NCBI GenBank assembly: GCA_002162925.1
Contig: MABC01000084.1
Span: 1 to 43,723 of the forward strand
Reading direction: 5' to 3'
Length of the DNA stretch: 43,723 nt
Source: Thalassotalea sp. 42_200_T64
GTDB taxonomy: Bacteria; Pseudomonadota; Gammaproteobacteria; Enterobacterales; Alteromonadaceae
In this document: positions 19,186-29,260 of the stretch, piece by piece
How positions within the stretch are numbered: the stretch's first letter is position 1
Layout: the number at the start of each line of letters is the position of its first letter
Position numbers and translations under genes: made by a program
The notes under the pieces: model-generated
Database searches by the model: none
What the model saw: only the letters and a program-made list of their open reading frames with translations
What the model was told of the DNA's origin: nothing

Positions 19186-19683
19186 ATGAGACATGCAGTA
19201 ATTTCTTTTTTGGGTAAAGATCGTCCAGGTATCGTCGACAATTTAGCGACTATTATCAAGCAGCATAACGGTAACTGGCAAACCAGTAACTTGCGTCATT
19301 TGTCCGGTTTTTTTGCGGGCATTGTTGAAGTACTGGTGAGTGAAGAAAATGCAGAAGCATTAGTGACTGACATTAAAAAAATTGATGGTTTAGACGTGAA
19401 TGTTGGCGTTACTCACCCATCACAGTACGACGATAAAACCATTTCATTAGAGCTTACCGCCAACGATCGGCAAGGCATTGTTGGCGAAATTTCGGCGGTG
19501 ATCCATAAACAACATGGCAATCTGATTAAATTGGCAAGTAGTCAGGGCAGTGCTCCTGATTTTGGCCAAACTATTTTTAAAGCATCAGCAATCATTGCTA
19601 TCAACGGTGAAGAGAAAATTGATAACTTAATTGCCGCATTAGAAAGCATCTCTGACGATTTAATGGTTGATATAAACGTATAA
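19186..19683 (+). CDS. ACT-domain protein, GcvR-like regulator
   Basis: The 165-residue protein contains two ACT domains in tandem: the first opens with VISFLGKDRPGIVDNLATII and the second with LELTANDRQGIVGEISAVI near residue 85. This is the architecture of GcvR, which modulates GcvA control of the glycine cleavage system, and of similar amino-acid-binding regulators. The start has AAGGGGA upstream. It stands alone, facing the minus-strand antiporter gene with a 25-bp gap. I give no symbol because several ACT-ACT paralogues occur in this group. Confidence 0.8.
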   Translation: MRHAVISFLGKDRPGIVDNLATIIKQHNGNWQTSNLRHLSGFFAGIVEVLVSEENAEALVTDIKKIDGLDVNVGVTHPSQYDDKTISLELTANDRQGIVGEISAVIHKQHGNLIKLASSQGSAPDFGQTIFKASAIIAINGEEKIDNLIAALESISDDLMVDINV

Positions 19684-19708
19684 TTAATCGCAATTACATT
19701 AATCTGTA

Positions 19709-21469
19709 TTAAGCAAATACCAGCACAGTTAACGTCCATAAGATTGCGGCAAGGAAGGCCGCCAAAGAGGCCGGGACTATTTGTGACTTCACATGATCCA
19801 TTAAATCACAACCTGTGGTCATCGCACTGAGTATGGTAGTGTCAGAAATTGGCGAGCATTGATCGCCATAAACGCTGCCATTAAGCACGGTGGCAAAACA
19901 CACCGCCATAAATAGCTCTGGGTTCGCCAACCCTTGCGATTGACAGATTGCCCAGGCTAAGGGCATGGCAAGTGGAAAGGCGATTGCGTATGTGCCCCAG
20001 CTGGTGCCGGTAGAAAAGGCAATCACCATAGTCATCAATTGTAAAATAACCGGCAATAACCAAAACGGCAGTTGCTCACCCAATTGCGAAACCAAAAACA
20101 GTCCGCCACCTATCTCTTTACTGATATTGCCAATGATCACTGCTAGCATCAAAATTACCGAGGCGACAACAACCCCTTTTAAGCCGGTGCCAAAGCCATC
20201 GACAACATTGGTAAGCGACATGCCTTTGCCTAAAGCGATAAAAATTGACAATAAAAGGGCGCCGCCAAAGGCCCAGTTTACCTGCGGCGAGCCGTAAGCG
20301 ATAAATGTGATTACTGCAATGGCAATTAGGCTGAGCAGAGGGATGAAAAACTCCAGCACATGTGGCTGGTAGCCCTCAGGCACATGACAGTGCTGTAATT
20401 CTTTGGCACTTAGCGGTGTTGCGTTAGCGCCATCCAACTCACCCGTTGTTGCGGCTCGCTGATGCGCCGCTCTAATTCTTTTTCCGGAAAATTTAGTGAT
20501 GTTCAGGCTTAATAACAAGGTGCCGATCACCGCGAGTATGCCGTAAAAACTGAACGGTATACTGCTAAAAAAGAATTTTAAACGATCAGTTTCCGTCGCT
20601 AGAAAAGCCACTCCAGGGACAAATATTAACGCTTGGATATAGGCGGGCCAGGCATTTAGGGCTATCACTGAGGCAATGGGAGACGCAGTAGAGTCGACAA
20701 TGTAACTCATTTCTTCATGACTGACTCCCGCTTTATCTGCCAGCGGCCTTACCGTAGTGCCAACCAGAACCGTACTCATGGTACCGCCTTGAAAAAATAA
20801 AATACCCAGCAGCCAGGTTACCATTTTGGCCGATCTTGGGCCTCTGACAAAGTGCCGGGTCATGTAATCGGCAAACGCCTGTGCGGCTCCTGTTTTTGTC
20901 CAAACCCCCAATAAGCCGCCCAATAACCATAAATACAGCAATAAAATGGCCGCGGTTCCTTCTTTGGCAAGATTTGGAATTATCACATTATCGGTAAGGT
21001 TGTACTCTCCCAACATAACCGCGCCCACCACTACGCCGCTAAACAAGGCGGTAATCGGTTCGCGGGTTAACAAACACAAGGCAATAGTGATAAACGCCGG
21101 CAATAATGACCAAAGGCTAAAATGAAACGCCGGCTTTAGCAGAGTTAATTGTTGGTTATCGTCAACCACCCACTGCTGCTTTAGTTCGGGCGGTGGTTGT
21201 CGGTTGTTTAAATTTTCCTGGCTCAGTAACGATTGCTCGTAAGGTACGCTGTTAGTGATAACAATTTCCTGACCTTTATATTTATAAGCTGGCAGACCTG
21301 AGGCGGAGGTGTATATGTTGTAAATATAAGATTGTTCTACCCAGGTTTTGCTGACATTTTTATCGATGTAAAGGGCGCAACAAAGACCGACTGCAAAAAT
21401 GAACAGGGCAACATGATTGTGACGTTCCGTGATTAATTTCATTGCATTTTTCCATTGGAATTGCATCAT
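19709..21469 (-). CDS. NhaC-family Na+/H+ antiporter
   Basis: The 586-residue membrane protein has about a dozen hydrophobic segments. Family features include [62 protein letters not shown], and the C-terminal [24 protein letters not shown]. These belong to the NhaC/IT superfamily that exchanges sodium for protons or amino-acid-linked ions. A periplasmic loop of about 80 residues follows the first segment. The start could also be the internal Met10 (AATGCAATGAAATT, with GGA upstream). It lies next to the C45/nitrilase pair but 193 bp separates them. Confidence 0.9.
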   Translation of the reverse strand: MMQFQWKNAMKLITERHNHVALFIFAVGLCCALYIDKNVSKTWVEQSYIYNIYTSASGLPAYKYKGQEIVITNSVPYEQSLLSQENLNNRQPPPELKQQWVVDDNQQLTLLKPAFHFSLWSLLPAFITIALCLLTREPITALFSGVVVGAVMLGEYNLTDNVIIPNLAKEGTAAILLLYLWLLGGLLGVWTKTGAAQAFADYMTRHFVRGPRSAKMVTWLLGILFFQGGTMSTVLVGTTVRPLADKAGVSHEEMSYIVDSTASPIASVIALNAWPAYIQALIFVPGVAFLATETDRLKFFFSSIPFSFYGILAVIGTLLLSLNITKFSGKRIRAAHQRAATTGELDGANATPLSAKELQHCHVPEGYQPHVLEFFIPLLSLIAIAVITFIAYGSPQVNWAFGGALLLSIFIALGKGMSLTNVVDGFGTGLKGVVVASVILMLAVIIGNISKEIGGGLFLVSQLGEQLPFWLLPVILQLMTMVIAFSTGTSWGTYAIAFPLAMPLAWAICQSQGLANPELFMAVCFATVLNGSVYGDQCSPISDTTILSAMTTGCDLMDHVKSQIVPASLAAFLAAILWTLTVLVFA

Positions 21470-21662
21470 TTAGCCGTTCAATTAAGTCGCTAAATGCTGT
21501 GGATATTCGTTGAGATAATATCTATCTATACAGCAAAAATGCAGAAAAGAGAACGCTTAATTAATCGGCTTGAAGTCGAAGTGATGTAGGTTAATGCAGT
21601 TATCCTATCGACGTTAGATTAGGCTACCACATCGACTTTATACCAAGTCGGTAGAATTGGCA

Positions 21663-22655
21663 TTAAAGGTATGCTGGTGAACTGACGCTAATATCGCCTT
21701 CAATAAAGTGTTCAAAACTTTGTCGCAAAATTTGACCATCGGGCCAGTGTAATTCTACCACGCCCAGTAATGGCTGATAGCGAGCCGTGTATAACGTTCC
21801 CCAGCCATGCCAGTCGCTGGACTTTCTTAACAATGGCGGTTGCAGAAATAAATTAACCAAGGAGTTTTTTGCTTCCCTGGGGTCGGCGATGCGAGCGGAC
21901 AAATACTGCGCCCGAATGTAGCTATCGGCAATGGCGTCAATGTTTTCGATGGCGCTGCCGTCTTGATGGTTGGTAGCAAAGGCAAGGGAGTTAACCTGAA
22001 CTTTTTCGCCAGGGCAAATGACAACGGTTTTGTTGTCGCCTTGTCTATCGACTACGGTGACGTTATACGGCATATGAATAGGTACATGGGTTAACACTTC
22101 AACGGCTTCAACGGTGGTGCGACAGAACTCTAAAATGTAGCGCAGCACAATAGTAATGGCAAAACCGTCACCATGCGCCTGAAGGCCACCGTAGGCCAGC
22201 GAAACCGCTAAGCCATGCTCATTCATGCCATCAATGACTCCCCACAAACAATCGGTCATTGCAATTACCCGGGTGCCATTCCAATGGGTATGCAGCAATA
22301 AGCGATCACATAATTGTGATGGGAAATCATAATTGCGCACCAGTTCAATACCGTAATTTGTTTTGCAGGCTTGTGAACAACCAGAGCGAAAAACAGGTGG
22401 TTTATATAAACATAAAAATGCACAGGTTTGCTCATTGGCACCAAAGGCATGGCATAAACCATCGTAGGTGGTGAGCAACTTGGGCATATATTGCTGTATT
22501 TTTTCTCGACCTTCTTGAGCACTAACACGTTCTGGGGCTCGGCTTAACCAGCGATGATAAGCTGGCCAGGTTTGGGCGTAGGTTACAGCCAGATTTTCAC
22601 CGAGAAAGTGTTCTTGTTGTGAAGAAAACCCCAGTGTGGGGATTTGTTCGATCAT
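21663..22655 (-). CDS. C45-family autoproteolytic acyltransferase/amidohydrolase
   Basis: The 330-residue protein fits the Ntn-hydrolase family typified by acyl-CoA:6-aminopenicillanic acid acyltransferase. A precursor of this type is cut before a Cys that becomes the N-terminal nucleophile: here FRSG-Cys93-SQACKT, followed by a typical YGIELVRNYDFP strand and the GVIDGMNEHGLAVSLAYGG segment. The substrate is an amide or acyl-amine, identity unknown. Its ATG overlaps the stop of the upstream nitrilase-family gene by four bases (ATGA), indicating translational coupling and a shared pathway. Confidence 0.8.
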   Translation of the reverse strand: MIEQIPTLGFSSQQEHFLGENLAVTYAQTWPAYHRWLSRAPERVSAQEGREKIQQYMPKLLTTYDGLCHAFGANEQTCAFLCLYKPPVFRSGCSQACKTNYGIELVRNYDFPSQLCDRLLLHTHWNGTRVIAMTDCLWGVIDGMNEHGLAVSLAYGGLQAHGDGFAITIVLRYILEFCRTTVEAVEVLTHVPIHMPYNVTVVDRQGDNKTVVICPGEKVQVNSLAFATNHQDGSAIENIDAIADSYIRAQYLSARIADPREAKNSLVNLFLQPPLLRKSSDWHGWGTLYTARYQPLLGVVELHWPDGQILRQSFEHFIEGDISVSSPAYL

Positions 22656-23866
22656 GACTTTATGTATTGTTTAAACTGCGCCGAGGCTTCTTTAAGCCAT
22701 TTAAGGTTGCCGTTTCCTGACTCTGAAACTGTACTATTTTTATCGCTCTCCATCTTCACACTCTCAGTCACTTTTGTCATTGCCGATAAATCAAGGGTTT
22801 TCTTGGCGGCTGTGGTTAAGTTCAGCTGAGTTTGTTGCTCAATTGCTGCAGATGGGATTTCAGTAGCATGATCTATGGCCAAATTGCCATATTCAGCAGC
22901 ATCCGGATAGGTGCCTAGTTCACCTATCTCGTGATGAATAAGTGGTTCTGCGACATCTGTGTTAGCCACATCATTGTTAACCGTTAAGCCCGGCACGGTT
23001 GCCATCCTGGCTTTGCTTTCTCGTGTCGGTTTTTGCAAGGGGCCCAAGCTATCAAGGTAGCTATTTTGTCGCTGTTCTTTGTTGTAAACGGTAAAGTTAA
23101 TTTTGCTGTCGCGAAAACTTTTTAGCGGTTGGCCAAGGTTACGCAAACCCACTTCTCGTTGGCGGCGAACCATATCGAAATCAAGTTCGGTAACCAAAAA
23201 CTCATCGGTGGTACCTGCTTGATGTATCACTCGGCCAGAAGGGTCTACGAAACAAGACTGACCGACACCGCCAACACCTAAACCATTGATATCAATGATG
23301 TAGCTTTGAAAAATAGCGCCGCTACTGCGGGCCAGATTTAATTCAATCTCGCGGTCATTGGTGCCGGTTAATATCGGATGTAAAATGACTTCGGCCCCCA
23401 TCGAGGTCAGGGTTCGAAGCACTTCCGGAAACCACATGTCATAACAAATGCACAAGCCAAATCGACCAGCGCCGGGCACGTCAAACACCACGAATTCGTC
23501 TCCGGCTTCTACCCCTTCTTCAAAAGGACAAAATGGGAATAGCTTTCTATGTCGGGCAATCACTTGCCCTTGGGGATTGATCACGGGTGTGGTATTAAAA
23601 ACTGCGTTATTTCGTTGTTCAAAAAAAGAGCCGGGAATTAACCAGATGTTGTGTTTTTGTGCCATCGCACAAAAACGATCTTCAGTGTGCCCTGGCATGG
23701 GTTCGGCATAACTGTGTAAAGGACCATGAGCGGCCAGTTCACTGATAATTACCATTTCTACCCAAGGGTATAAGCTCATCAGTACATTAATCTTGTCTTC
23801 AATCGCGTCTACATTGCTACCATGCTGCAAATTCATTTGTATGCCAGCTATACCAAATGGCGTCAT
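22652..23866 (-). CDS. Carbon-nitrogen hydrolase (nitrilase superfamily) with a long C-terminal tail
   Basis: The first 260-270 residues form the amidase fold with the complete Glu-Lys-Cys triad: Glu43 (ISELAAHG), Lys108 (HRKLFPF) and Cys141 (CICYDMWFPE). Relatives include N-carbamoylputrescine amidase and aliphatic amidases, which cut small amides. The remaining approximately 130 residues (after SLGPLQKPT) are polar, low in hydrophobics and probably disordered, ending in a short amphipathic helix LKWLKEASAQFKQYIKS. It is upstream partner of the C45 gene (ATGA overlap) and diverges from the decarboxylase/ATP-grasp pair. Confidence 0.85.
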   Translation of the reverse strand: MTPFGIAGIQMNLQHGSNVDAIEDKINVLMSLYPWVEMVIISELAAHGPLHSYAEPMPGHTEDRFCAMAQKHNIWLIPGSFFEQRNNAVFNTTPVINPQGQVIARHRKLFPFCPFEEGVEAGDEFVVFDVPGAGRFGLCICYDMWFPEVLRTLTSMGAEVILHPILTGTNDREIELNLARSSGAIFQSYIIDINGLGVGGVGQSCFVDPSGRVIHQAGTTDEFLVTELDFDMVRRQREVGLRNLGQPLKSFRDSKINFTVYNKEQRQNSYLDSLGPLQKPTRESKARMATVPGLTVNNDVANTDVAEPLIHHEIGELGTYPDAAEYGNLAIDHATEIPSAAIEQQTQLNLTTAAKKTLDLSAMTKVTESVKMESDKNSTVSESGNGNLKWLKEASAQFKQYIKS

Positions 23867-24554
23867 AATTAGTGTGTCTTGATTTATTGATTATTATGTG
23901 GAAAGCCTTTGACTTCATCATAGCCTAACTTTGTGTGGGAAGTGTGCTGGCTATTAGCAAAAGCAATATTTTTGTTCTGCATCAAAATTTATCAAACTTT
24001 GTTGATAATTTGAAACACCTAGGTATAGCTTTTTATCACTTGTACATAACATAAAGTTAATCATAAGTGCTGCCCAAGGCTGGTTAGTGACCAGATTCGG
24101 CTGTATTTTAAGCGCTTATCCACAGTATCAGTATTGCGTTGCAACAACCTGTAACAGCTCACACTCAGTATTGAAATAAGTAAAAAACACAATTAATTCA
24201 ACTGGGTATAGGTTAAGTCTAGTTTATCTCCATACATTGGCTAGCGGCTTGCGATTAGCTTTAGCTGCTCCTGTAATTACCAACAAATATTTATTAACGC
24301 CACTATCGGTAGTCAAATTCAGCCACTGACATTCTATAACTCTAGGTTATTAAATCCCCAAGAATCGGAATGCTGAAAATGCTGTGCTTACATTTTTTCT
24401 AGGTATATTAAGACTTTAGATTTAATGATTTCGCTTATAAATAATTCTCTTATCTGCTGGTGGGTAAATCCGCTGAAATGCAAATGACGGATCATTTATA
24501 TAGGGCTATTGGTAAACCTTGATTTTTATATGAACGAATATTGGAAAACTACAT
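23867..24554. promoter_or_regulatory. Long divergent intergenic region
   Basis: These 688 bp between two divergent operons hold no convincing gene. Visible elements are a small inverted repeat CTGGT-TAGTG-ACCAG at 24080-24094 and a single TTATCCACA string (24116-24124) matching a DnaA box. Promoters for both operons must lie here, but I cannot assign them with confidence. Its length is unusual for a promoter region alone. Confidence 0.45.
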
Positions 24555-27434
24555 ATGAGTAACGTTGAAAATAAAAAAACTCAGGAAATGATCGGGTTTT
24601 ACCATCAGCTTAATAATAAGCGGCAAGATACCTGGGTAAAATTAAAAAAGTATACCTTCCACCTTTCAACCAGCAGTCGCAGCAGTAAAGGCCATAATCG
24701 GTTAAAGAAAGCGCTCGAACTTTCATTAACTTCACTGGAAAGTATTGAGGATTATACCGCATTTCCTTCGAAAGAAGACTTTCGTTATTTGTGGATCCAA
24801 TTTGAACAGAAAGATTATGTTGGTTTGACCCATTCGGTCGCACAAATTCATTATTTTTTAGAAAATGGTACTTATCGGCGCAAAGACGTTGATTTATCAC
24901 TTTCAACCACGGAGTCAAAAGCCAATTTAGAAGCGGATGATGACAATCCACATAGTATTCAAGGAGCGAACAAATCCCGCTAAAGACCATATTTTGAAGT
25001 GTTGATCGTCGATGATTTACTCATTGATGCGGAAAACCAATTGCTCAACGCGATGCGAACTATGCGTCATCGCGATGATCAGTTCACCTACAACACCATC
25101 GTTGTGCCTACTTTTGAAGATGCCATTATCGCGGTGTTAATTAACCCTAATATTCAAGCGTGTATCTTACGACCCAGCTTTCCGATGAAATCGAAACGCA
25201 ATAGTGGTCTTATCACTCATGTGGTGGCGGCAATCGACGAAAAATTGCGTAAATATGTTTATAACAGTAAAAATCAGGGCAGCGAACTGGGCCGGTTGAT
25301 CAATTATTTACGACCAGAGTTAGATTTATACTTGATCTCGGACATGGCGATGGAAACCGGCAACCAAGATGATGACGATTATTTCAAACGGGTATTTTAT
25401 AGTGAAAATTCCAACTTAGATATGCACCACAGTCTTTTGGGTGGGGTTGCCGAACGTTTTGATACGCCATTCTTTTCTGCTCTAAAAAAATACAGCCGTA
25501 AACCTACCGGTATTTTTCATGCGTTGCCAATTTCTCGAGCAAAATCGATAGAAAAGTCAAACTGGATTGGCGATATGCTCGACTTTTACGGGGCGAATAT
25601 ATTTCTTGCTGAAACCTCCACCACATCCGGTGGTTTAGATTCTTTACTGCAACCTAAAGGGCCACTGAAAAAAGCTCAGGAGTATGCCTCCAGAGCTTAT
25701 GGTTCGCGCAGCTCTTATTTTGTCACCAATGGCACATCAACCGCGAATAAAATAGTCGTACAAGCGTTAGTTCAGCCTGGTGATATTATTTTGGTCGACC
25801 GAGATTGTCATAAATCACATCACTACGGCATGGTGCTATCTGGCGCGCATGTAAAGTATTTGGACTCTTATCCGATACATGATCTTTCCATTTATGGCGG
25901 TGTGCCATTGAAAGAGATAAAACGTAACTTATTAAAATACAAAGAGATGGGCCAGCTTGATCGAGTTAAAATGTTGCTGCTAACCAATTGTACTTTTGAT
26001 GGCGTGGTATAACGTACGTCGGGTTATGGAAGAATGTTTGGCGATAAAACCTGATCTGGTGTTTTTATGGGATGAAGCCTGGTTTGCGTTTGCCAGCTTT
26101 AACCCGATTTATCGAACGCGTACGGCAATGTTTTCCGCCGCATCGTTAACCAGACGGTTTAAACGCACTAAATATCGTAAAAAATATGAAGCTTATCAGC
26201 AACAACTTGCCCAGGTAGCAGCAAACGAGCAAAGCGCCTGGATGTTGGAAAATAAGCTGATCCCCAATCCCGATGTGGCAAGGATTCGTACCTATACCAC
26301 GCAATCAACTCACAAAACATTAACCTCGTTACGGCAAGGTTCGATGATCCACATTTTTGACCAGGATTTTCGTCGAAAAGTCGAAAGCACGTTTAACGAA
26401 GCGTATATGACACATACGTCGACCTCGCCCAATTATCAAATTTTGGCATCCTTAGATATTGGCCGCCGACAAGCCGAACTTGAAGGCTACGAAATGGTCA
26501 ACAAGCAGCTTGCATTGTCGATGACCCTGCGTCAATCGGCGTATCAGAGCGACCGCTTAAAAAAATACTTTGATGTGTTAGTCAATAAAGACCTGGTTCC
26601 GGCAGAATTTCGCGAGTCAGGGGTTGAACCTACTTTAACGTTGACACCGGGTTTAGCCAAATGGAAGAAGCCTGGGCCAATGATGAGTTTGTCGTCGATC
26701 CAAGCCGGATCACCGTACATATTGGTAAAACCGGGATAGATGGTAATACCTTCAAAGATAAATATTTGATGGACAAATATGGCATCCAAATTAATAAAAC
26801 CTCGTGAAATACCATTCTTTTCATGGTCAATATTGGTACCTCACGTAGCTCGATCATGTATCTATTAAATTGCTTATACAAAACCGTCAATGAATTAGAA
26901 ATACGTGATGAAGAAATGAGCCCGGCTGAGCGGGCGATCCATCAAAAACGGGTAATTTCATTAACCAAAGAGTTACCCCCGTTACCAGACTTTAGTTGCT
27001 TTCATAGTGCGTTTCGTCCGGGCAAAGCCCTAGGCACAGGCGAAGGCGATATTCGTAAAGCCTATTTCTTATCTTATGATTGTGAAAATTATGAATACAT
27101 AAACTTAGATAGCGGTGAACTTGAGCGGGAAATGCAAGCAGGAAGAGAGCTTGTTTCAAGTACCTTCATCATTCCTTATCCGCCAGGCTTCCCTATTTTG
27201 GTGCCTGGACAAGTGATTAGCCAGGAAATCTTGGAATACATGTAAGCACTCGATGTGAAAGAAATTCATGGTTGTAACCCTGAACTTGGTTTAAGTGTTT
27301 TTACTGAACAAGCATTAAACCGACTTGAACAAAAAGTGACACCCGAATTGGCAGCAATCAGGCCGATTAATGACACCAAAAAAGCTGTCGCAACAGCAAC
27401 TAAACGAAAACAAAAAGTACCCGCAATCAAGTAA
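24555..27434 (+). pseudogene. Orn/Lys/Arg-type PLP decarboxylase, disrupted at five places
   Basis: Pieced together, the gene encodes about 960 residues: a Lys-rich N-terminal extension, a receiver-like wing (RPYFEVLIVDDLLID), the PLP fold (SYFVTNGTSTANKIV, VDRDCHKSHHYG, LWDEAWFAF) with the cofactor lysine in STHKTL (codon 26314-26316), and a C-terminal domain ending near PAIK. Lesions are: in-frame TAA at 24981; a 2-bp loss near 26007 in a TA-rich string, where VVYNVRR is expected; a 1-bp loss near 26629 (PYFNVDTGF expected); TGA at 26805 (in KTS-stop-NTILF); and TAA at 27243 (EYM-stop-ALDVKEIHG). Such enzymes decarboxylate basic amino acids to polyamines. The reading continues homologous after each lesion, so decay is recent or the sequence has errors. 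An intact ATP-grasp gene follows. Confidence 0.85.
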
Positions 27435-27484
27435 GAGGTTGTTACTTTATTGCTAACAAACCCACTAGTGCGTAGCTAAGTGGA

Positions 27485-27514
27485 AAAAGCAAAAGCAAAA
27501 GCAAAAGCAAAAGC
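27485..27514 (+). repeat. Hexanucleotide microsatellite (AAAAGC)5
   Basis: Five perfect tandem copies of AAAAGC lie 43 bp upstream of the ATP-grasp start codon and 50 bp after the end of the decarboxylase remnant. Being in the leader of the downstream gene, copy-number change could alter spacing or message structure; in frame it would read Lys-Ala repeats. Confidence 0.9.
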
Positions 27515-27557
27515 ATCATCATTACAACACTAATCAGACCCAAAAGAGAACACAGCT

Positions 27558-29003
27558 ATGAAAAAACTCAATGGTTTAACGGAAATATACAAATTCTTTC
27601 GGACCTACAAAAAACCGATATATTTTGTTTCAGCATCGCCTTTTAATATTTTAGGATTAGGCCAATTAGTGCCTTCGCTGACCTATGTTAACTATTTTGA
27701 TTGTTTTGATGGAGTTCATCACCGGGTATTTACCCCAAAAGATCGTGGCGCGCCAGAATTCACCTGTTTAGAGGATGTGGTTAACTACCTGTTAGCACAT
27801 AACGAAGCCAAAGACTATATGGCCAAACAAGGCCGTGGTGGTCATATGATGGCGGTAATGTTTGATCAAAAAACAGAACAGCTTGCCAAAAGCATGGGCA
27901 TTAATGTGGCGATGCCTTCGTACGAATTGCGTAACCATTTAGACTCGAAAATTGTCACCACACAAATGGCCAATGAAGCCGGAGTGGCCAGTGTGCCGAA
28001 TGTGTTGGGGGAAGCCGAAAGCTATGAGCAGTTAATGGACTTGGCCAAATCGGGCAAGTTAGGTAAAGATTTGGTGGTGCAAACACCGTACGGTGATTCG
28101 GGAAAAACCACGTTTTTTATCGCCTCGAAAAAAGATTGGCTGCTATATGATAAATTAATCATTGGCCAAGAAATTAAAGTGATGAAACGCATTGCCCCTC
28201 GTTGCGGTACCGTAGAAGCGGTTGCGACCAAGCATGGCACCATAGTAGGACCTATTTTAACTGAGCTTGTTGGTCATAAAGAGCTGACGCCATTTAAAGG
28301 TGGCTGGAGTGGTAATGAAGGTTTTGTTAATGTGCTTGATGACAAAGCACGTACCAAATTAGAACGTATGGTGAAAAAATTTGGTGATCGTCTGTATCAA
28401 GAAGGCTATAAAGGTACCTTCTGTATTGATTATTTGATCGATAAAAAAGATGGCCGCATGTATCTGGGCGAATTAAACCCGCGTATTAGTGGCGCATCGC
28501 CGATCACCAATTTACTGACGCAAAAATATGGTGGCGTGCCATTATTGATGTTCCATTTACTCGAACATATGGGCATTGATTATGACATCAATATTCGCGA
28601 GATCCAAAAACGCTGGCGTGATTTTGATACCTGGTCTCAGGTGGTTTTCAAACATACCGGCGACGATGTCCGATTACTCAAGCAAGTGCCACGTTCTGGC
28701 ATTTGGCGAACCACCGACAACAATGATGTTGAACTGGTGCGCCGTACTGCCGACTGGAGTAATGTATCCGGCATGAATGAAGCGTTCTTCCTGCGTATCT
28801 TAGGGCCGGGAGAGTATATCTATAAAGGCGCAGATATGGGGGTGTTGCTGGTACGTGGGCATTTGCAAACCAAAAATGACAAACTCACGCCTCGGGCCAA
28901 AAACTGGGTTGCGGCGATGAAATCGCAATTTCAATCGGCCAGTCTCGAGACTGAAATTCACCCAAGTTTGTCCGATACTGACATTCACGGTAAGGTTTTT
29001 TAA
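27558..29003 (+). CDS. ATP-grasp ligase (biotin-carboxylase-like)
   Basis: The 481-residue protein has an ATP-grasp core: a pre-ATP region, then QTPYGDSGKTTFFI (phosphate-binding loop region), then the metal-binding signature MYLGELNPRISGASPITN typical of the superfamily, and a C-terminal part of about 150 residues. ATP-grasp enzymes join a carboxylate to an amine, thiol or carboxyl donor through an acyl-phosphate. The partner substrate is unknown. AAGAGAA serves as ribosome-binding site. The position directly after a PLP decarboxylase suggests the decarboxylation product, or its precursor, is the amine substrate. It is intact although its upstream partner is broken. Confidence 0.8.
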   Translation: MKKLNGLTEIYKFFRTYKKPIYFVSASPFNILGLGQLVPSLTYVNYFDCFDGVHHRVFTPKDRGAPEFTCLEDVVNYLLAHNEAKDYMAKQGRGGHMMAVMFDQKTEQLAKSMGINVAMPSYELRNHLDSKIVTTQMANEAGVASVPNVLGEAESYEQLMDLAKSGKLGKDLVVQTPYGDSGKTTFFIASKKDWLLYDKLIIGQEIKVMKRIAPRCGTVEAVATKHGTIVGPILTELVGHKELTPFKGGWSGNEGFVNVLDDKARTKLERMVKKFGDRLYQEGYKGTFCIDYLIDKKDGRMYLGELNPRISGASPITNLLTQKYGGVPLLMFHLLEHMGIDYDINIREIQKRWRDFDTWSQVVFKHTGDDVRLLKQVPRSGIWRTTDNNDVELVRRTADWSNVSGMNEAFFLRILGPGEYIYKGADMGVLLVRGHLQTKNDKLTPRAKNWVAAMKSQFQSASLETEIHPSLSDTDIHGKVF

Positions 29004-29019
29004 TAACCTTTTAAGATTA

Positions 29020-29057
29020 ACCATCAGTACCTGGGGAATAACTCTGGTACTGATGGT
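29020..29057. terminator. Hairpin after the ATP-grasp gene
   Basis: ACCATCAGTACC (29020-29031) pairs perfectly with GGTACTGATGGT (29046-29057). No long T tract follows. A shorter hairpin AAGGTT..AACCTTTT just before it (about 28992-29010) is more terminator-like. Another palindrome, AGCGACATC..GATGTCGCT at 29214-29237, lies between this and the converging channel gene. Confidence 0.55.
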
Positions 29058-29260
29058 AACCCTAGTCAGTCCAATCCACTTTCTCTGTCTATTTTAGCGA
29101 ATTAACACCACGGTTTTGGCAAATCTATCGAGTGTTAAAGAGTGAAACTTGGGCAGAACATGGATGGTGATTTCATGTTTGTTATTGGCATTAACGCCTT
29201 AGGCAAAGCAAGCAGCGACATCTAGGTTGATGTCGCTAAAACTGGCGTTTTGAGGTGACC

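Noticed and set aside
24116-24124. TTATCCACA string matching a DnaA box in the long divergent gap
   Set aside because: Only one copy is present and there is no cluster, AT-rich unwinding block or dnaA/gidA context, so it is not evidence of a replication origin.
24981-27245. Reassigned stop codons or programmed recoding in the decarboxylase
   Set aside because: TAA and TGA both end normal genes in this window, and the locus also has two frameshifts, so genetic-code change or a single recoding signal cannot explain it.
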